From an uncultured Succinivibrio sp. (lineage in GTDB: Bacteria > Pseudomonadota > Gammaproteobacteria > Enterobacterales > Succinivibrionaceae): 64,000 bases of DNA. The stretch is from NCBI GenBank assembly GCA_900770725.1, contig CAAGLL010000090.1, positions 1-64,000 of the forward strand. The letters run 5' to 3'. The notes beneath the pieces were generated by a model. It did no database searches. It had not been told where the DNA came from and saw nothing but the letters and a program-made list of their open reading frames with translations. A program made the translations under genes and the position numbers. This document shows, in pieces, positions 1 through 6,968 of the stretch (position 1 is its first letter; each line of letters opens with the position of its first letter).

Positions 1-74
1 CACAGAAGTGAAACACGGCCGCGCCCATGGTAGTGCAGCGAACGTCTGCGCGAGAGCAGGTCACTGCCAGGCAT
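1..74 (+). rRNA. rrf: 5S ribosomal RNA, 3' part (5' end outside window)
   Basis: The first 74 bases match the second half of a gammaproteobacterial 5S rRNA: the CAGAAGTGAAAC loop, the ATGGTAGTG segment, the GCGAGAGCAGG turn and the terminal ACTGCCAGGCAT that closes helix I in the E. coli molecule. The 5' half, and presumably 23S and 16S, lie upstream of the window. A tRNA-Thr follows 9 bases later, an arrangement like the distal end of E. coli rrnD. Confidence 0.9.
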
Positions 75-83
75 CCTATAAAT

Positions 84-159
84 GCTGATATGGCTCAGTT
101 GGTAGAGCGCACCCTTGGTAAGGGTGAGGTCCTGAGTTCGATTCTCAGTATCAGCACCA
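84..159 (+). tRNA. tRNA-Thr (anticodon GGT)
   Basis: A 76-nt cloverleaf with acceptor stem GCTGATA/TATCAGC, D-loop containing AGTTGGTAGAGC, anticodon loop CTTGGTAAG (GGT, reading ACC/ACU), T-loop GTTCGATTC, discriminator A and an encoded CCA at 157-159. It lies directly behind the 5S gene and ahead of a terminator, so it is a distal tRNA of the rRNA operon. Confidence 0.97.
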
Positions 160-168
160 TCATCGAGG

Positions 169-202
169 CCCTGGTTGAGCATTGCTCAGCCGGGGTTTTT
201 GT
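169..202 (+). terminator. Rho-independent terminator of the rRNA operon
   Basis: An 11-bp stem (170-180 with 184-194, including a few G-U pairs) with a 3-nt ATT loop is followed by TTTTTGTTT. It sits 10 bases after the tRNA-Thr CCA end and closes the rRNA/tRNA transcript. Confidence 0.85.
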
Positions 203-297
203 TTATGCGCCGCAGCGTTTTTTGCCGCGGGATCGCGCACCTGCAAACGCTTTTTCTGCGATACTACGTAAGTTACAATTAAATGTTAGGAGTGGTG

Positions 298-657
298 ATG
301 GCAAACTATTACATTTGCTCGAAGTGCGGCATCAAGGTCAAGTCAGTCAATTCGCCCGCGTACACCCCCTGCCCCCAGGGAGGCAGCCACGAGTGGCACG
401 ATGCTGGGGAGGAGGGCACCAAGGTCTTCACCTGCTCCAAGTGCGGGGTCATGGTCGAGACCGCCACCACGCCTAACTTTACTCCTTGCCCGGATGGCGG
501 CAACCACCAGTGGTTCAAGCTCGGCCACAGCGGGCCGCTTTCCTACACCTGCTCCAAGTGCGGCGTGACCGTGAAGCTCAAGGATCCTCCCCGCGACGCA
601 CCTTGCGCCCAGGGCGGCATGCACGAGTGGCATAAGTCCAGCGAGGACGCGGAGTAA
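298..657 (+). CDS. Small protein of three tandem zinc-ribbon-like repeats (119 aa)
   Basis: The protein is almost entirely three copies of a 36-38 residue unit: Tyr/Phe-x-Cys-Ser-Lys-Cys-Gly, about 15 residues, Pro-Cys-(Pro/Ala)-(Gln/Asp)-Gly-Gly, then His-(Glu/Gln)-Trp. Each unit therefore offers a CxxC pair, one further Cys and one or two His, enough for one metal site, so the chain could bind three zinc ions. I chose the ATG at 298 because AGGAG lies 5 nt upstream; an in-frame ATG at 283 has no ribosome binding site. There is no signal peptide or membrane segment, so it is probably cytoplasmic. It stands alone between two terminators, directly behind the rRNA operon. Nucleic-acid or protein binding would be typical of zinc ribbons, but I do not recognise a named family and assign no function. 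Confidence 0.75.
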   Translation: MANYYICSKCGIKVKSVNSPAYTPCPQGGSHEWHDAGEEGTKVFTCSKCGVMVETATTPNFTPCPDGGNHQWFKLGHSGPLSYTCSKCGVTVKLKDPPRDAPCAQGGMHEWHKSSEDAE

Positions 658-698
658 CCTCTCAAAGGCGGCTTGAGGCTGCCTCCCTTTCTTAATCA

Positions 699-724
699 AG
701 CCGCCCCTGCAAGGGGCGGTTTCC
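699..724 (+). terminator. Terminator after the zinc-ribbon gene
   Basis: A GC-rich stem (CCGCCCC / GGGGCGG, 701-707 with 713-719) with a short GCAA-containing loop is followed by TTTCCCTT. It separates the zinc-ribbon gene from bioB. Confidence 0.6.
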
Positions 725-749
725 CTTACGATCAACCAAGGATGCTTTA

Positions 750-1727
750 ATGCGTTTGAACGATCTCACCTCAAAGATCCTCGACGGCGGGATGATCACC
801 CGCGACGAGGCCGTGTTCCTGCTCGACCAGCCGCTAGAAGATCTCAGGCTCAGCGCCAAGGCGATTACTGAGCGCTTCTTCAAGGAGAAGGTTGAGCTGT
901 GCTGCATCTCCAACGGCAAGTGCGGCAACTGCACCGAGAACTGCAAGTTCTGCTCCCAGAGCCGGCGCTTTGACACCGACATCGGGCAGAGCAGGCTCAA
1001 GAGCGTGGACGAGTTCTTTGCCGAGGCCAAGTACAACAACGACCGCGGCGTCCACCGCTTCTCCATCGTGACCTCTGGCCTGCGCCTGCCGCCCAACGAG
1101 GTCAAGCAGGTCGGGGAAGCCTATAAGAAGATCTCCTCGGAGCTCAAGATCCGCTGCTGCGGATCGCTGGGGCTGCTCTCGCGCGACGAGCTCAAGTACT
1201 TGAAGGACTGCGGCCTTACCCGCTTCCACAACAACCTTGAGACCTCGCGCCGCTTCTTCCCGCAGATCTGCACCACCCACACCTATGATCAGAAGCTTGA
1301 GACGCTGCGCAACGCGCACGAGGTGGGGCTTGAGGTGTGCTCTGGCTGCATAATCGGCATGGGCGAGGACTTCAACGACCGCATCGACATCGCCTTCACG
1401 CTGCGCGAGGTCGGCTCGGTCTCAACCCCCATCAACATCCTCAACCCGATCAAGGGCACCCCGCTTGAGGGCCGCCCGATCCTGGGCGAGGAGGAGATCG
1501 AGCGCACCGTGGCGCTGTTCCGGCACATCCTGCCGCGCACCGTGCTCAGGACTGCAGGCGGCAGGCTCCTCATCCGCAATTTCTACACCAAGCTCTTCGA
1601 CTTCGGCATCAACGCCGAGATCACCGGCGACATGCTGACCACCAAGGGACTCACCATCGCATCTGACATATCAGACGCGATCGCAGCGCAAAAAGTAGTG
1701 CAGCGCATCGACGCTCCTGAAGCCTGA
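750..1727 (+). CDS. bioB: Biotin synthase (radical SAM, 325 aa)
   Basis: BioB inserts sulfur into dethiobiotin, the last step of biotin synthesis, using a radical-SAM [4Fe-4S] cluster and a second Fe-S cluster as sulfur donor. The radical-SAM ligands are Cys61, Cys65 and Cys68 (CxxxCxxC). Family motifs include the Phe-His-Asn-Asn-Leu-Glu-Thr-Ser stretch around 159-166, cysteines near 136-137 and 197-200 expected around the second cluster, the LNPIKGTPL segment and a C-terminal Arg-Thr-Ala-Gly-Gly-Arg. AAGGA lies 7 nt before the ATG. No bioA, bioF, bioC or bioD is nearby, and terminators bracket the gene, so it is a single-gene unit. The sequence resembles the clostridial/Bacteroides style of BioB more than E. 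coli BioB, which may point to transfer; this is an impression from motif wording only. Confidence 0.9.
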   Translation: MRLNDLTSKILDGGMITRDEAVFLLDQPLEDLRLSAKAITERFFKEKVELCCISNGKCGNCTENCKFCSQSRRFDTDIGQSRLKSVDEFFAEAKYNNDRGVHRFSIVTSGLRLPPNEVKQVGEAYKKISSELKIRCCGSLGLLSRDELKYLKDCGLTRFHNNLETSRRFFPQICTTHTYDQKLETLRNAHEVGLEVCSGCIIGMGEDFNDRIDIAFTLREVGSVSTPINILNPIKGTPLEGRPILGEEEIERTVALFRHILPRTVLRTAGGRLLIRNFYTKLFDFGINAEITGDMLTTKGLTIASDISDAIAAQKVVQRIDAPEA

Positions 1728-1745
1728 TATCACACGCTTTCAAAT

Positions 1746-1771
1746 CTGGGGCGCTCGTGCGCCCCATTTTC
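1746..1771 (+). terminator. Terminator after bioB
   Basis: A perfect 7-bp stem GGGGCGC/GCGCCCC (1748-1754 with 1759-1765), TCGT loop, is followed by ATTTTCTTG. Confidence 0.75.
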
Positions 1772-1873
1772 TTGCGCGGCTCACAAGCTTTTCTCCAGCG
1801 CGCCAGACGCGTGCGTTGCTTGCACCTGTTTTGTGCATAATCCAGCCAGTTCGGTGCGATTTTCTGTCTCACT

Positions 1874-1901
1874 TTGGATCGTCAGACAGCATCGTTATAC
1901 T
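1874..1901 (+). promoter_or_regulatory. Candidate sigma-70 promoter of the amino acid ABC operon
   Basis: TTGGAT (1874-1879), a 16-bp spacer and TATACT (1896-1901) lie 42 bp before the first gene of the importer operon. A second possible -10 element, CATAAT, lies at 1836-1841 but has no good -35. The site is inferred from sequence only. Confidence 0.45.
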
Positions 1902-1943
1902 TCAATCCATACACCAAAGGTATTTCTGCACGGCGGCATGTAA

Positions 1944-2681
1944 ATGAAAACGATGATCAAGCTATCGCACATCCACAAGGTCTTTGGCGACCTGCATGTG
2001 CTAAAGGACGTGAACCTCGAGGTGGGCGAGGGCGAGAAGCTCGTCATCATCGGGCCCTCCGGCTCGGGCAAGTCCACCACGGTGCGCTGCATGAACTTCC
2101 TGGAGGTTCCGACCTCGGGCAAGGTGTTCATCAACGGCACCGAGGTCACTCCCAAGAACCGCCTCAAGGTCATTCGCGAGAACACCTCGATGGTGTTCCA
2201 GTCCTTCAACCTCTACCCGCACCTGGACGTGATGCACAACCTCACGCTGGCGCCGGTGAAGATCCACCACAAGAGCGAGGCCGAGGCCCGCGAGCTTGCC
2301 AAGCACTACCTGCAGGTCGTCGGCCTTGAGAACAAGGCCAACGCCTACCCGGCGGCGCTTTCAGGCGGCCAGCAGCAGCGCATCGCGATCGCCAGGGCGC
2401 TGTGCCAGCAGAGCAAGATCATGCTCTTCGACGAGCCGACCTCCGCGCTCGACCCTGAGACCATCCAGGAAGTGCTCGACGTCATGGTCAAGCTTGCCGA
2501 GGAGTCGAACATCACCATGGTCGTGGTGACCCACGAGATGGGCTTTGCCCGCAAGGTCGCCGACCGCGTCGTCTTCATGGAGGACGGATGCATCATCGAG
2601 GAGGGGACTCCGGACGAGTTGTTTGACCACCCCAAGAGCGAGCGCGTCAAGCAGTTCCTCGGCAAGATCCTCAACCACTGA
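1944..2681 (+). CDS. Polar amino acid ABC transporter, ATP-binding subunit (245 aa)
   Basis: This cytoplasmic ATPase of the GlnQ/GltL family energises import by the two permeases downstream. Walker A GPSGSGKST is at 37-45, the Q-loop (MVFQSFNLYPH) near 83-93, the signature LSGGQQQR from 139, Walker B LFDEPTSALD at 161-170 and the switch His in the VTHEMGF segment. The length is typical for polar amino acid ATPases, which lack a regulatory C-terminal domain. It is the first gene of a five-gene operon (ATPase, binding protein, two permeases, kinase-like protein); ATPase-first order is less common than binding-protein-first. The start at 1944 gives MKTMIKLSHIHK; the Met at codon 4 is an alternative start. 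Confidence 0.93.
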   Translation: MKTMIKLSHIHKVFGDLHVLKDVNLEVGEGEKLVIIGPSGSGKSTTVRCMNFLEVPTSGKVFINGTEVTPKNRLKVIRENTSMVFQSFNLYPHLDVMHNLTLAPVKIHHKSEAEARELAKHYLQVVGLENKANAYPAALSGGQQQRIAIARALCQQSKIMLFDEPTSALDPETIQEVLDVMVKLAEESNITMVVVTHEMGFARKVADRVVFMEDGCIIEEGTPDELFDHPKSERVKQFLGKILNH

Positions 2682-2727
2682 TTCCCTAGGAAACTTTCAT
2701 TCCCGCTTGATTAAGGAGAGTGTGCAT

Positions 2728-3573
2728 ATGAACAAGTTCTTCAAAGCAGCAGCGTTTGCAATGGGCCTCGCGGCCTTCGGCGCGGCCTCGTTCCAGGCGG
2801 CGTACGCTGACGACAGCGTCCCGCCTGAGGTCAAGGCCATCCAGAAGCGCGGCGTCCTCAAGGTCGGCGTCAAGAACGCCGTGGTCGGCTTCTCGGTCCA
2901 GGACCCGCTCTCCGGCGAGTACAAGGGCTTCGAGGATGATCTGGCCCGCCTGATCGCCGAGAAGATGGGCGTCAAGGCTGAGTTCACCGCCGTGACCGCC
3001 GCCACCAGGACCGAGCTCATCGACTCGGGCGACCTCGACGTGGTTCTGGCCACCTTCACCATCACCGACGAGCGCAAGCTCCACTGGGACTTCACCACCC
3101 CTTACTACACCGACGCGGACACCGTGCTGGTTGAGGACAAGAGCGGGATCAAGACCCTCAAGGACCTGATGGGCAAGACCGTCGGCGTGTCCTCGGGCTC
3201 CAACTCCGCACGCGCGCTGGTCGAGGCCCTGATCGCCAACAAGCTCATCAAGGGCGAGGGCTATGACGCCAAGACCTTCGACGCCTCCACTTGGAAGGAA
3301 GGCGTGAAGTTCCACCAGTACGACGACTATCCTGCGATCTCCACCGCCCTGGCCTCCGGCGAGGTTGACGCCTTCTGCGTCGACAAGTCGATCCTGGCCA
3401 TCTACAAGACCAAGGGCCGCAGCTACATCGCCGACTCCTTCGCACCGCAGGACTACGGCGCGGTCACCAAGAAGGGCTCGGGCCTCTCGGCCTATGTCGA
3501 CGGCCTGGTCAAGGGCTGGCTTGCTGACGGCACCATCAAGAAGCTGATCCACGAGAACGGCCTGGACAAGTAA
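2728..3573 (+). CDS. PEB1-type aspartate/glutamate periplasmic binding protein (281 aa)
   Basis: This is the periplasmic receptor of the importer. Residues 1-27 form a Sec signal peptide ending in ...QAAYADD. The mature part is a type-II periplasmic binding fold (SBP_bac_3) with features I recall from Campylobacter PEB1a: ATFTITDERK, a VDAF-x-VDKSIL segment and DSFAPQDYG. PEB1a binds aspartate and glutamate, so acidic amino acids are the best substrate guess. I chose the ATG at 2728 because AAGGAGAG lies 7 nt upstream and it gives a clean signal peptide; the open frame extends further upstream into the ATPase gene without reason. A strong hairpin follows the gene and may let it be expressed above the membrane subunits. 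Confidence 0.9.
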   Translation: MNKFFKAAAFAMGLAAFGAASFQAAYADDSVPPEVKAIQKRGVLKVGVKNAVVGFSVQDPLSGEYKGFEDDLARLIAEKMGVKAEFTAVTAATRTELIDSGDLDVVLATFTITDERKLHWDFTTPYYTDADTVLVEDKSGIKTLKDLMGKTVGVSSGSNSARALVEALIANKLIKGEGYDAKTFDASTWKEGVKFHQYDDYPAISTALASGEVDAFCVDKSILAIYKTKGRSYIADSFAPQDYGAVTKKGSGLSAYVDGLVKGWLADGTIKKLIHENGLDK

Positions 3574-3597
3574 CCGCTGGATCAAGATAAGCAGGAC

Positions 3598-3625
3598 GGG
3601 CAGGGGCATTGCCCCTGCCCTCTTT
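3598..3625 (+). terminator. Intra-operon hairpin between binding protein and permeases
   Basis: A perfect 10-bp stem (GGGCAGGGGC at 3598-3607 with its complement at 3611-3620) and a 3-nt loop are followed by TCTTT. It may terminate part of the transcripts or protect the upstream message, giving more binding protein than permease. No other promoter is obvious before 3643. Confidence 0.6.
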
Positions 3626-3642
3626 AAGGTAAGGAGAGCGCC

Positions 3643-4347
3643 ATGTTCGGCAATATGTTTTCCGCACGCGCCTGGGAGCTGGTGTGGAACTTCAGGGGGA
3701 CCTTCCTCCTTGGGTTCTGGCACACGCTCTTGACGTCCATCCTTGCGATCGCCATGTCGCTGGCGCTCGGGCTGGTCTTCGGCCTGATGTCGTCCGGCAC
3801 CAAGACGTCGCTGAAGGCCGTCGCCAGGGTCTACGTCGAGTTCATCCAGAACACCCCGCTGCTCCTGCAGATCTGCTTCCTCTACTACGCGCTGTCGTTC
3901 TCCGGCCACGGCATCGGGATCCTAGCCTCGGGCATCATCTCGATCGGGCTGTACCACGGCGCCTACATGTCTGAGGTCTTCAGGGCCGGCATCCAGTCCA
4001 TCCCCAAGGGGCAGTTCGAGTCGGCTGAGGCCCAGGGCTTCGGCTACGTCGGCATGATGCGCTACATCATCCTCCCGCAGACGGTGAAGGTGGTGCTCCC
4101 CCCGATGACCAACCAGATAGTCAACTTGATCAAGAACACCTCGGTCCTCTACATCATCGGAGGCACCGACCTCATTTCCAACACTTACAGCTTCGTCACC
4201 GGCGTCAACACCGGCGGAGCCTACGGCCCCGCGTACCTCGTGTGCGGCGCGCTGTTCTTCGTGATGTGCTACCCGCTCTCCCGCGCGGCCACCATCTGGG
4301 AGACCAGCCTCAAGAAGCGCGATCAGATGAGCGCTGCCAAGGAGTAA
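3643..4347 (+). CDS. Polar amino acid ABC transporter permease 1 (234 aa)
   Basis: This inner-membrane subunit of the HisM/GlnP family (BPD_transp_1) forms a heterodimeric channel with the next gene product. It has about five hydrophobic segments, the EFIQNTPLLLQ motif of amino acid permeases near residue 65, and the EAA loop (SAEAQGFGYVGMMRYIILPQ) that contacts the ATPase. AAGGAGAG precedes the ATG. Its stop is 3 bases before the next start, indicating translational coupling. Confidence 0.92.
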   Translation: MFGNMFSARAWELVWNFRGTFLLGFWHTLLTSILAIAMSLALGLVFGLMSSGTKTSLKAVARVYVEFIQNTPLLLQICFLYYALSFSGHGIGILASGIISIGLYHGAYMSEVFRAGIQSIPKGQFESAEAQGFGYVGMMRYIILPQTVKVVLPPMTNQIVNLIKNTSVLYIIGGTDLISNTYSFVTGVNTGGAYGPAYLVCGALFFVMCYPLSRAATIWETSLKKRDQMSAAKE

Positions 4348-4350
4348 GCA

Positions 4351-5097
4351 ATGGACGAATGGTCTGCAAGCTTCCATATTCTGAGCATGGGCCCCATCTG
4401 GGCCTACATAATCAAGGGCACGGTCTTCACGCTGGTGATCTCGGTCACCGCCATCGCGCTGAGCCTCGTGTTCAGCTCCGTGCTCGCGCTGGTGCGCAAC
4501 TACGCCACCGCGCCGCAGTACAAGCCGCTGTACCTCGCCGCAGTCTGGTACATCGAGATCTTCCGCAACACCCCGCTGCTGCTGTGGATCTTCATAGCAA
4601 CCGTGTTCTGCCCGGTGCCGGACGCGTTCGGGCACCCTCTTTTCGGCTTAACCTCGGTCGAGACCAAGATGCTCTTCAAGGCCGCAGTCGCGCTCACGCT
4701 CTTTGAGACCGCGTGCATCGCCGAGATCATCCGCGGCGGCCTCAACGCCGTGCCCAAGGGGCAGTTCGAGACTGCCTACACCCAGGGCTTCGGCGTCGTC
4801 GGCACGATGTACCACATCATCCTGCCGCAGGCTTTCCGCCACGTCGTCCCGACGCTGCTCAGCCAGATCATCACCACGGTCAAGGACTCCTCGTTCCTCG
4901 CCAACGTCGCGACCATCGAGCTGATGTCCCGCGTCCGCAAGATCATGAGCACCGCCGGCATGTACAACGGCACGGGCACCATCAACGTCTCGGACGTCTT
5001 CGTGCTCTACGGCACTGCTGCTGCAATCTACTTCGTGATCGACTTCAGCCTGTCGCTGGTCGTCCGCCGCATCCAGAAGAAGCGCGGCACGATTTGA
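4351..5097 (+). CDS. Polar amino acid ABC transporter permease 2 (248 aa)
   Basis: This is the second membrane subunit of the same HisM/GlnP family. It has the IFRNTPLLLW motif near residue 71, the EAA loop (TAYTQGFGVVGTMYHIILPQ) and about five membrane segments. Its closeness to permease 1 in the operon and the matching EAA loops support a heterodimer. The kinase-like gene starts 11 bases downstream without a hairpin, so it is cotranscribed. Confidence 0.92.
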   Translation: MDEWSASFHILSMGPIWAYIIKGTVFTLVISVTAIALSLVFSSVLALVRNYATAPQYKPLYLAAVWYIEIFRNTPLLLWIFIATVFCPVPDAFGHPLFGLTSVETKMLFKAAVALTLFETACIAEIIRGGLNAVPKGQFETAYTQGFGVVGTMYHIILPQAFRHVVPTLLSQIITTVKDSSFLANVATIELMSRVRKIMSTAGMYNGTGTINVSDVFVLYGTAAAIYFVIDFSLSLVVRRIQKKRGTI

Positions 5098-5108
5098 GGA
5101 ACTAAAGC

Positions 5109-5714
5109 ATGGAACCGCCAGTAATCACCATCTCCCGCCAGTTCGCCAGCATGGGCCGCAGCGTGGCCAAGCGCCTGGCAGCTGACCTCGGCATCAACTT
5201 CATGGACAGGGATATCGTGAAGGAGACGGCCAAGCGCATGAACATGCCGATCTCCGAGATAAGCTCGCACGATGAGAGACCCGGCGCGTCAGGCTTCATC
5301 ATGCACAAGAGCTACCTGTTCAACTTCGGTGTCTACAGCATCTCCAAGCAGATCTTCGAGGCCCAGCGCAGCATCATCTCCGACTTCGCCGAGCAGGGCC
5401 CGTGCATCATCGTGGGAAGGCTTGCCGAGGAGGTCCTGCGCGGCCGGCCGAACACGCTGCGCGTCTACATCTGCGCGCCGTTCGACGACCGCGTGGCCAA
5501 CGGCGTGGAAAAGCTGATGATGGGCAATGAGGAAGACTGCGTGAAGGACATCAAGAAGGTCGACGCGGCCCGCGCCGCCTACCGCCGCCGCTTTGCAGGC
5601 CACGATCTGCAGCCTGAGGACTTCGACCTCATGCTCTCGACCAGCCGCTTCGGCGTCGAAGGCTGCGCCGCGATCATCGGCGCCATCGCCAAAAAGCACC
5701 TCAAGTGGGACTGA
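5109..5714 (+). CDS. Cytidylate-kinase-like family protein (201 aa)
   Basis: The N-terminus (PPVITISRQFASMGRSVAKR) and the INFMDRDIV segment match the cytidylate kinase-like family (Cytidylate_kin2), P-loop proteins related to Cmk. In that family the nucleotide loop usually reads Gly-Ser-Gly-Gly-Arg; here it is Ala-Ser-Met-Gly-Arg, so the loop has lost glycines and catalysis is uncertain. The CIIVGRLAEEVLRG segment and the basic AAYRRRFAGHD region are typical of the family. There is no signal peptide. The gene ends the amino acid importer operon, 11 bp after permease 2, which suggests a link with uptake or a signalling role, but no function is established. A hairpin at 5711-5729 overlaps its stop codon. 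Confidence 0.7.
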   Translation: MEPPVITISRQFASMGRSVAKRLAADLGINFMDRDIVKETAKRMNMPISEISSHDERPGASGFIMHKSYLFNFGVYSISKQIFEAQRSIISDFAEQGPCIIVGRLAEEVLRGRPNTLRVYICAPFDDRVANGVEKLMMGNEEDCVKDIKKVDAARAAYRRRFAGHDLQPEDFDLMLSTSRFGVEGCAAIIGAIAKKHLKWD

Positions 5715-5730
5715 TCCCAGGGGGATCAGC

Positions 5731-6861
5731 TCACCCGTCTATGCCCGGGCGGTCCTCGGCGAGGATGACGCTCAGATCCACGGAGTCGTCGCCGCGGAAC
5801 ACCTTGAAGTTGAGCTTCGCCCCGGGCCTTGACTTCGACACCGTCTCGATCAGCTCCTTGAGCGAGCTGATGCGGCTTCCGTTCACCTCATAGATCACGT
5901 CGCCCGGCTGGAGCACGCCGTACGCAGGCCCCCTGGGGTCGATGAAGGCGACCCTCACGCCCACGCCCTTGCGGTTTGGCAGCGGCACCGAGCCGTTGTC
6001 GGAAATCCCCAGGTAGCCCCTGATGACCCTGCCGTGCTGGATGATCTCGCGCATCACGCTGACCACGAGCTTCGAGGGCACCGCAAAGCCGATGCCGTAG
6101 GTCTGGTAGCTGTTGATCGAGGCAGTGTTGATCCCGATCATCTCGCCTGCGGTGTTCACCAGCGCCCCGCCCGAGTTTCCGCCGTTGATCGGAGCGTCGG
6201 TCTGGATCAGATCCTGGATCCCCTCGCGGATGTTCATCTGGTTGGGCGCGATGAGGCCCGAGCCCGAGCGGGCGGTGGCTGAGATGATGCCGTGGGTGAC
6301 CGTCTGGCCTAAGTTGTTGGGGTTGCCGATGGCCAATGCGATGTCCCCGACCATCGGCTCGTCGGTGGCGCAATTGATGGGAGGGAGGTTCTTGGCATCG
6401 ACCTTGAGCACCGCGATGTCGGTGCGGCGGTCGTAGCCGATGACGAAGGCCTGGTAGAGCTGGCCGTCGCGGGTCATCGCCCAGATCGACTGCCCAGGCT
6501 CGTTCGAGGAGGGGACCACATGATAGTTCGTTACGATGTAGCCGTCCTTGGACATGATGACGCCCGAGGCGCTGGTCTTGATCTCAGTGGGATTGCCGTC
6601 CGTGCCGCCCTCAGGCGAGGTGTAGTTCGTGTTCAGCGCGGTCACGTAGATGTTGACGACGCTGGGGGCGGCGCGGCCCACGGCGTAGGCGTAGCTTGAG
6701 ATCCTGACGCTGACCATGGAATAGAGCCAGTCGCCGATCTTCTGGCCGGCCTTGGGGTTCACCGCGAGCACGGCTGCGGCGGCCGCAAGTCCGGCGGCGA
6801 CCGGGAGCGCCGCATGCAACAGTTTCAATCCCACATCCCCCTTGCTGAACCTGAAGTTCAT
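5731..6861 (-). CDS. degS: Membrane-anchored serine endoprotease DegS (376 aa)
   Basis: DegS is the inner-membrane-anchored periplasmic trypsin-like protease that starts RseA cleavage in the sigma-E envelope stress response. A single N-terminal hydrophobic anchor (about 12-34) is followed by the protease domain with His114 (TNYHVV), Asp148 (RRTDIA) and Ser230 (GGNSGG), then one PDZ domain (about 275-365), the DegS layout. I chose the ATG at 6861. The longer frame would start at 6933, inside the loop of the upstream degQ terminator, and adds 24 residues that do not look like DegS. It lies downstream of degQ as in E. coli zapG-degQ-degS and is convergent with the kinase-like gene, only 16 bp away. 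Confidence 0.9.
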   Translation of the reverse strand: MNFRFSKGDVGLKLLHAALPVAAGLAAAAAVLAVNPKAGQKIGDWLYSMVSVRISSYAYAVGRAAPSVVNIYVTALNTNYTSPEGGTDGNPTEIKTSASGVIMSKDGYIVTNYHVVPSSNEPGQSIWAMTRDGQLYQAFVIGYDRRTDIAVLKVDAKNLPPINCATDEPMVGDIALAIGNPNNLGQTVTHGIISATARSGSGLIAPNQMNIREGIQDLIQTDAPINGGNSGGALVNTAGEMIGINTASINSYQTYGIGFAVPSKLVVSVMREIIQHGRVIRGYLGISDNGSVPLPNRKGVGVRVAFIDPRGPAYGVLQPGDVIYEVNGSRISSLKELIETVSKSRPGAKLNFKVFRGDDSVDLSVILAEDRPGIDG

Positions 6862-6911
6862 TTTATCAGAGGGCTTGGGCGCCAAAGCGCGCTTGGGGGA
6901 CTCAGCACGCA

Positions 6912-6946
6912 GGACAAAGAAGGCCCGGGGCATCGCCCCGGGCCTT
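6912..6946 (-). terminator. Terminator between degQ and degS (minus strand)
   Basis: A perfect 10-bp GC stem (6922-6931 with 6935-6944, extended by A-T pairs) with a 3-nt loop reads into TTCTTTGTC on the minus strand. It suggests degS is partly uncoupled from degQ. Confidence 0.75.
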
Positions 6947-6968
6947 TCTCAGCAAGCTTCTTGATGCA

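Noticed and set aside
5711..5729. Hairpin CTGATCCC/GGGATCAG as terminator
   Set aside because: It overlaps the stop codon of the kinase-like gene and ends at the degS stop, with no U-tract on either strand; kept only as a note in the gene entry.
6862..6933. Longer start for degS
   Set aside because: The ATG lies in the loop of the degQ terminator hairpin and adds residues unlike DegS proteins.
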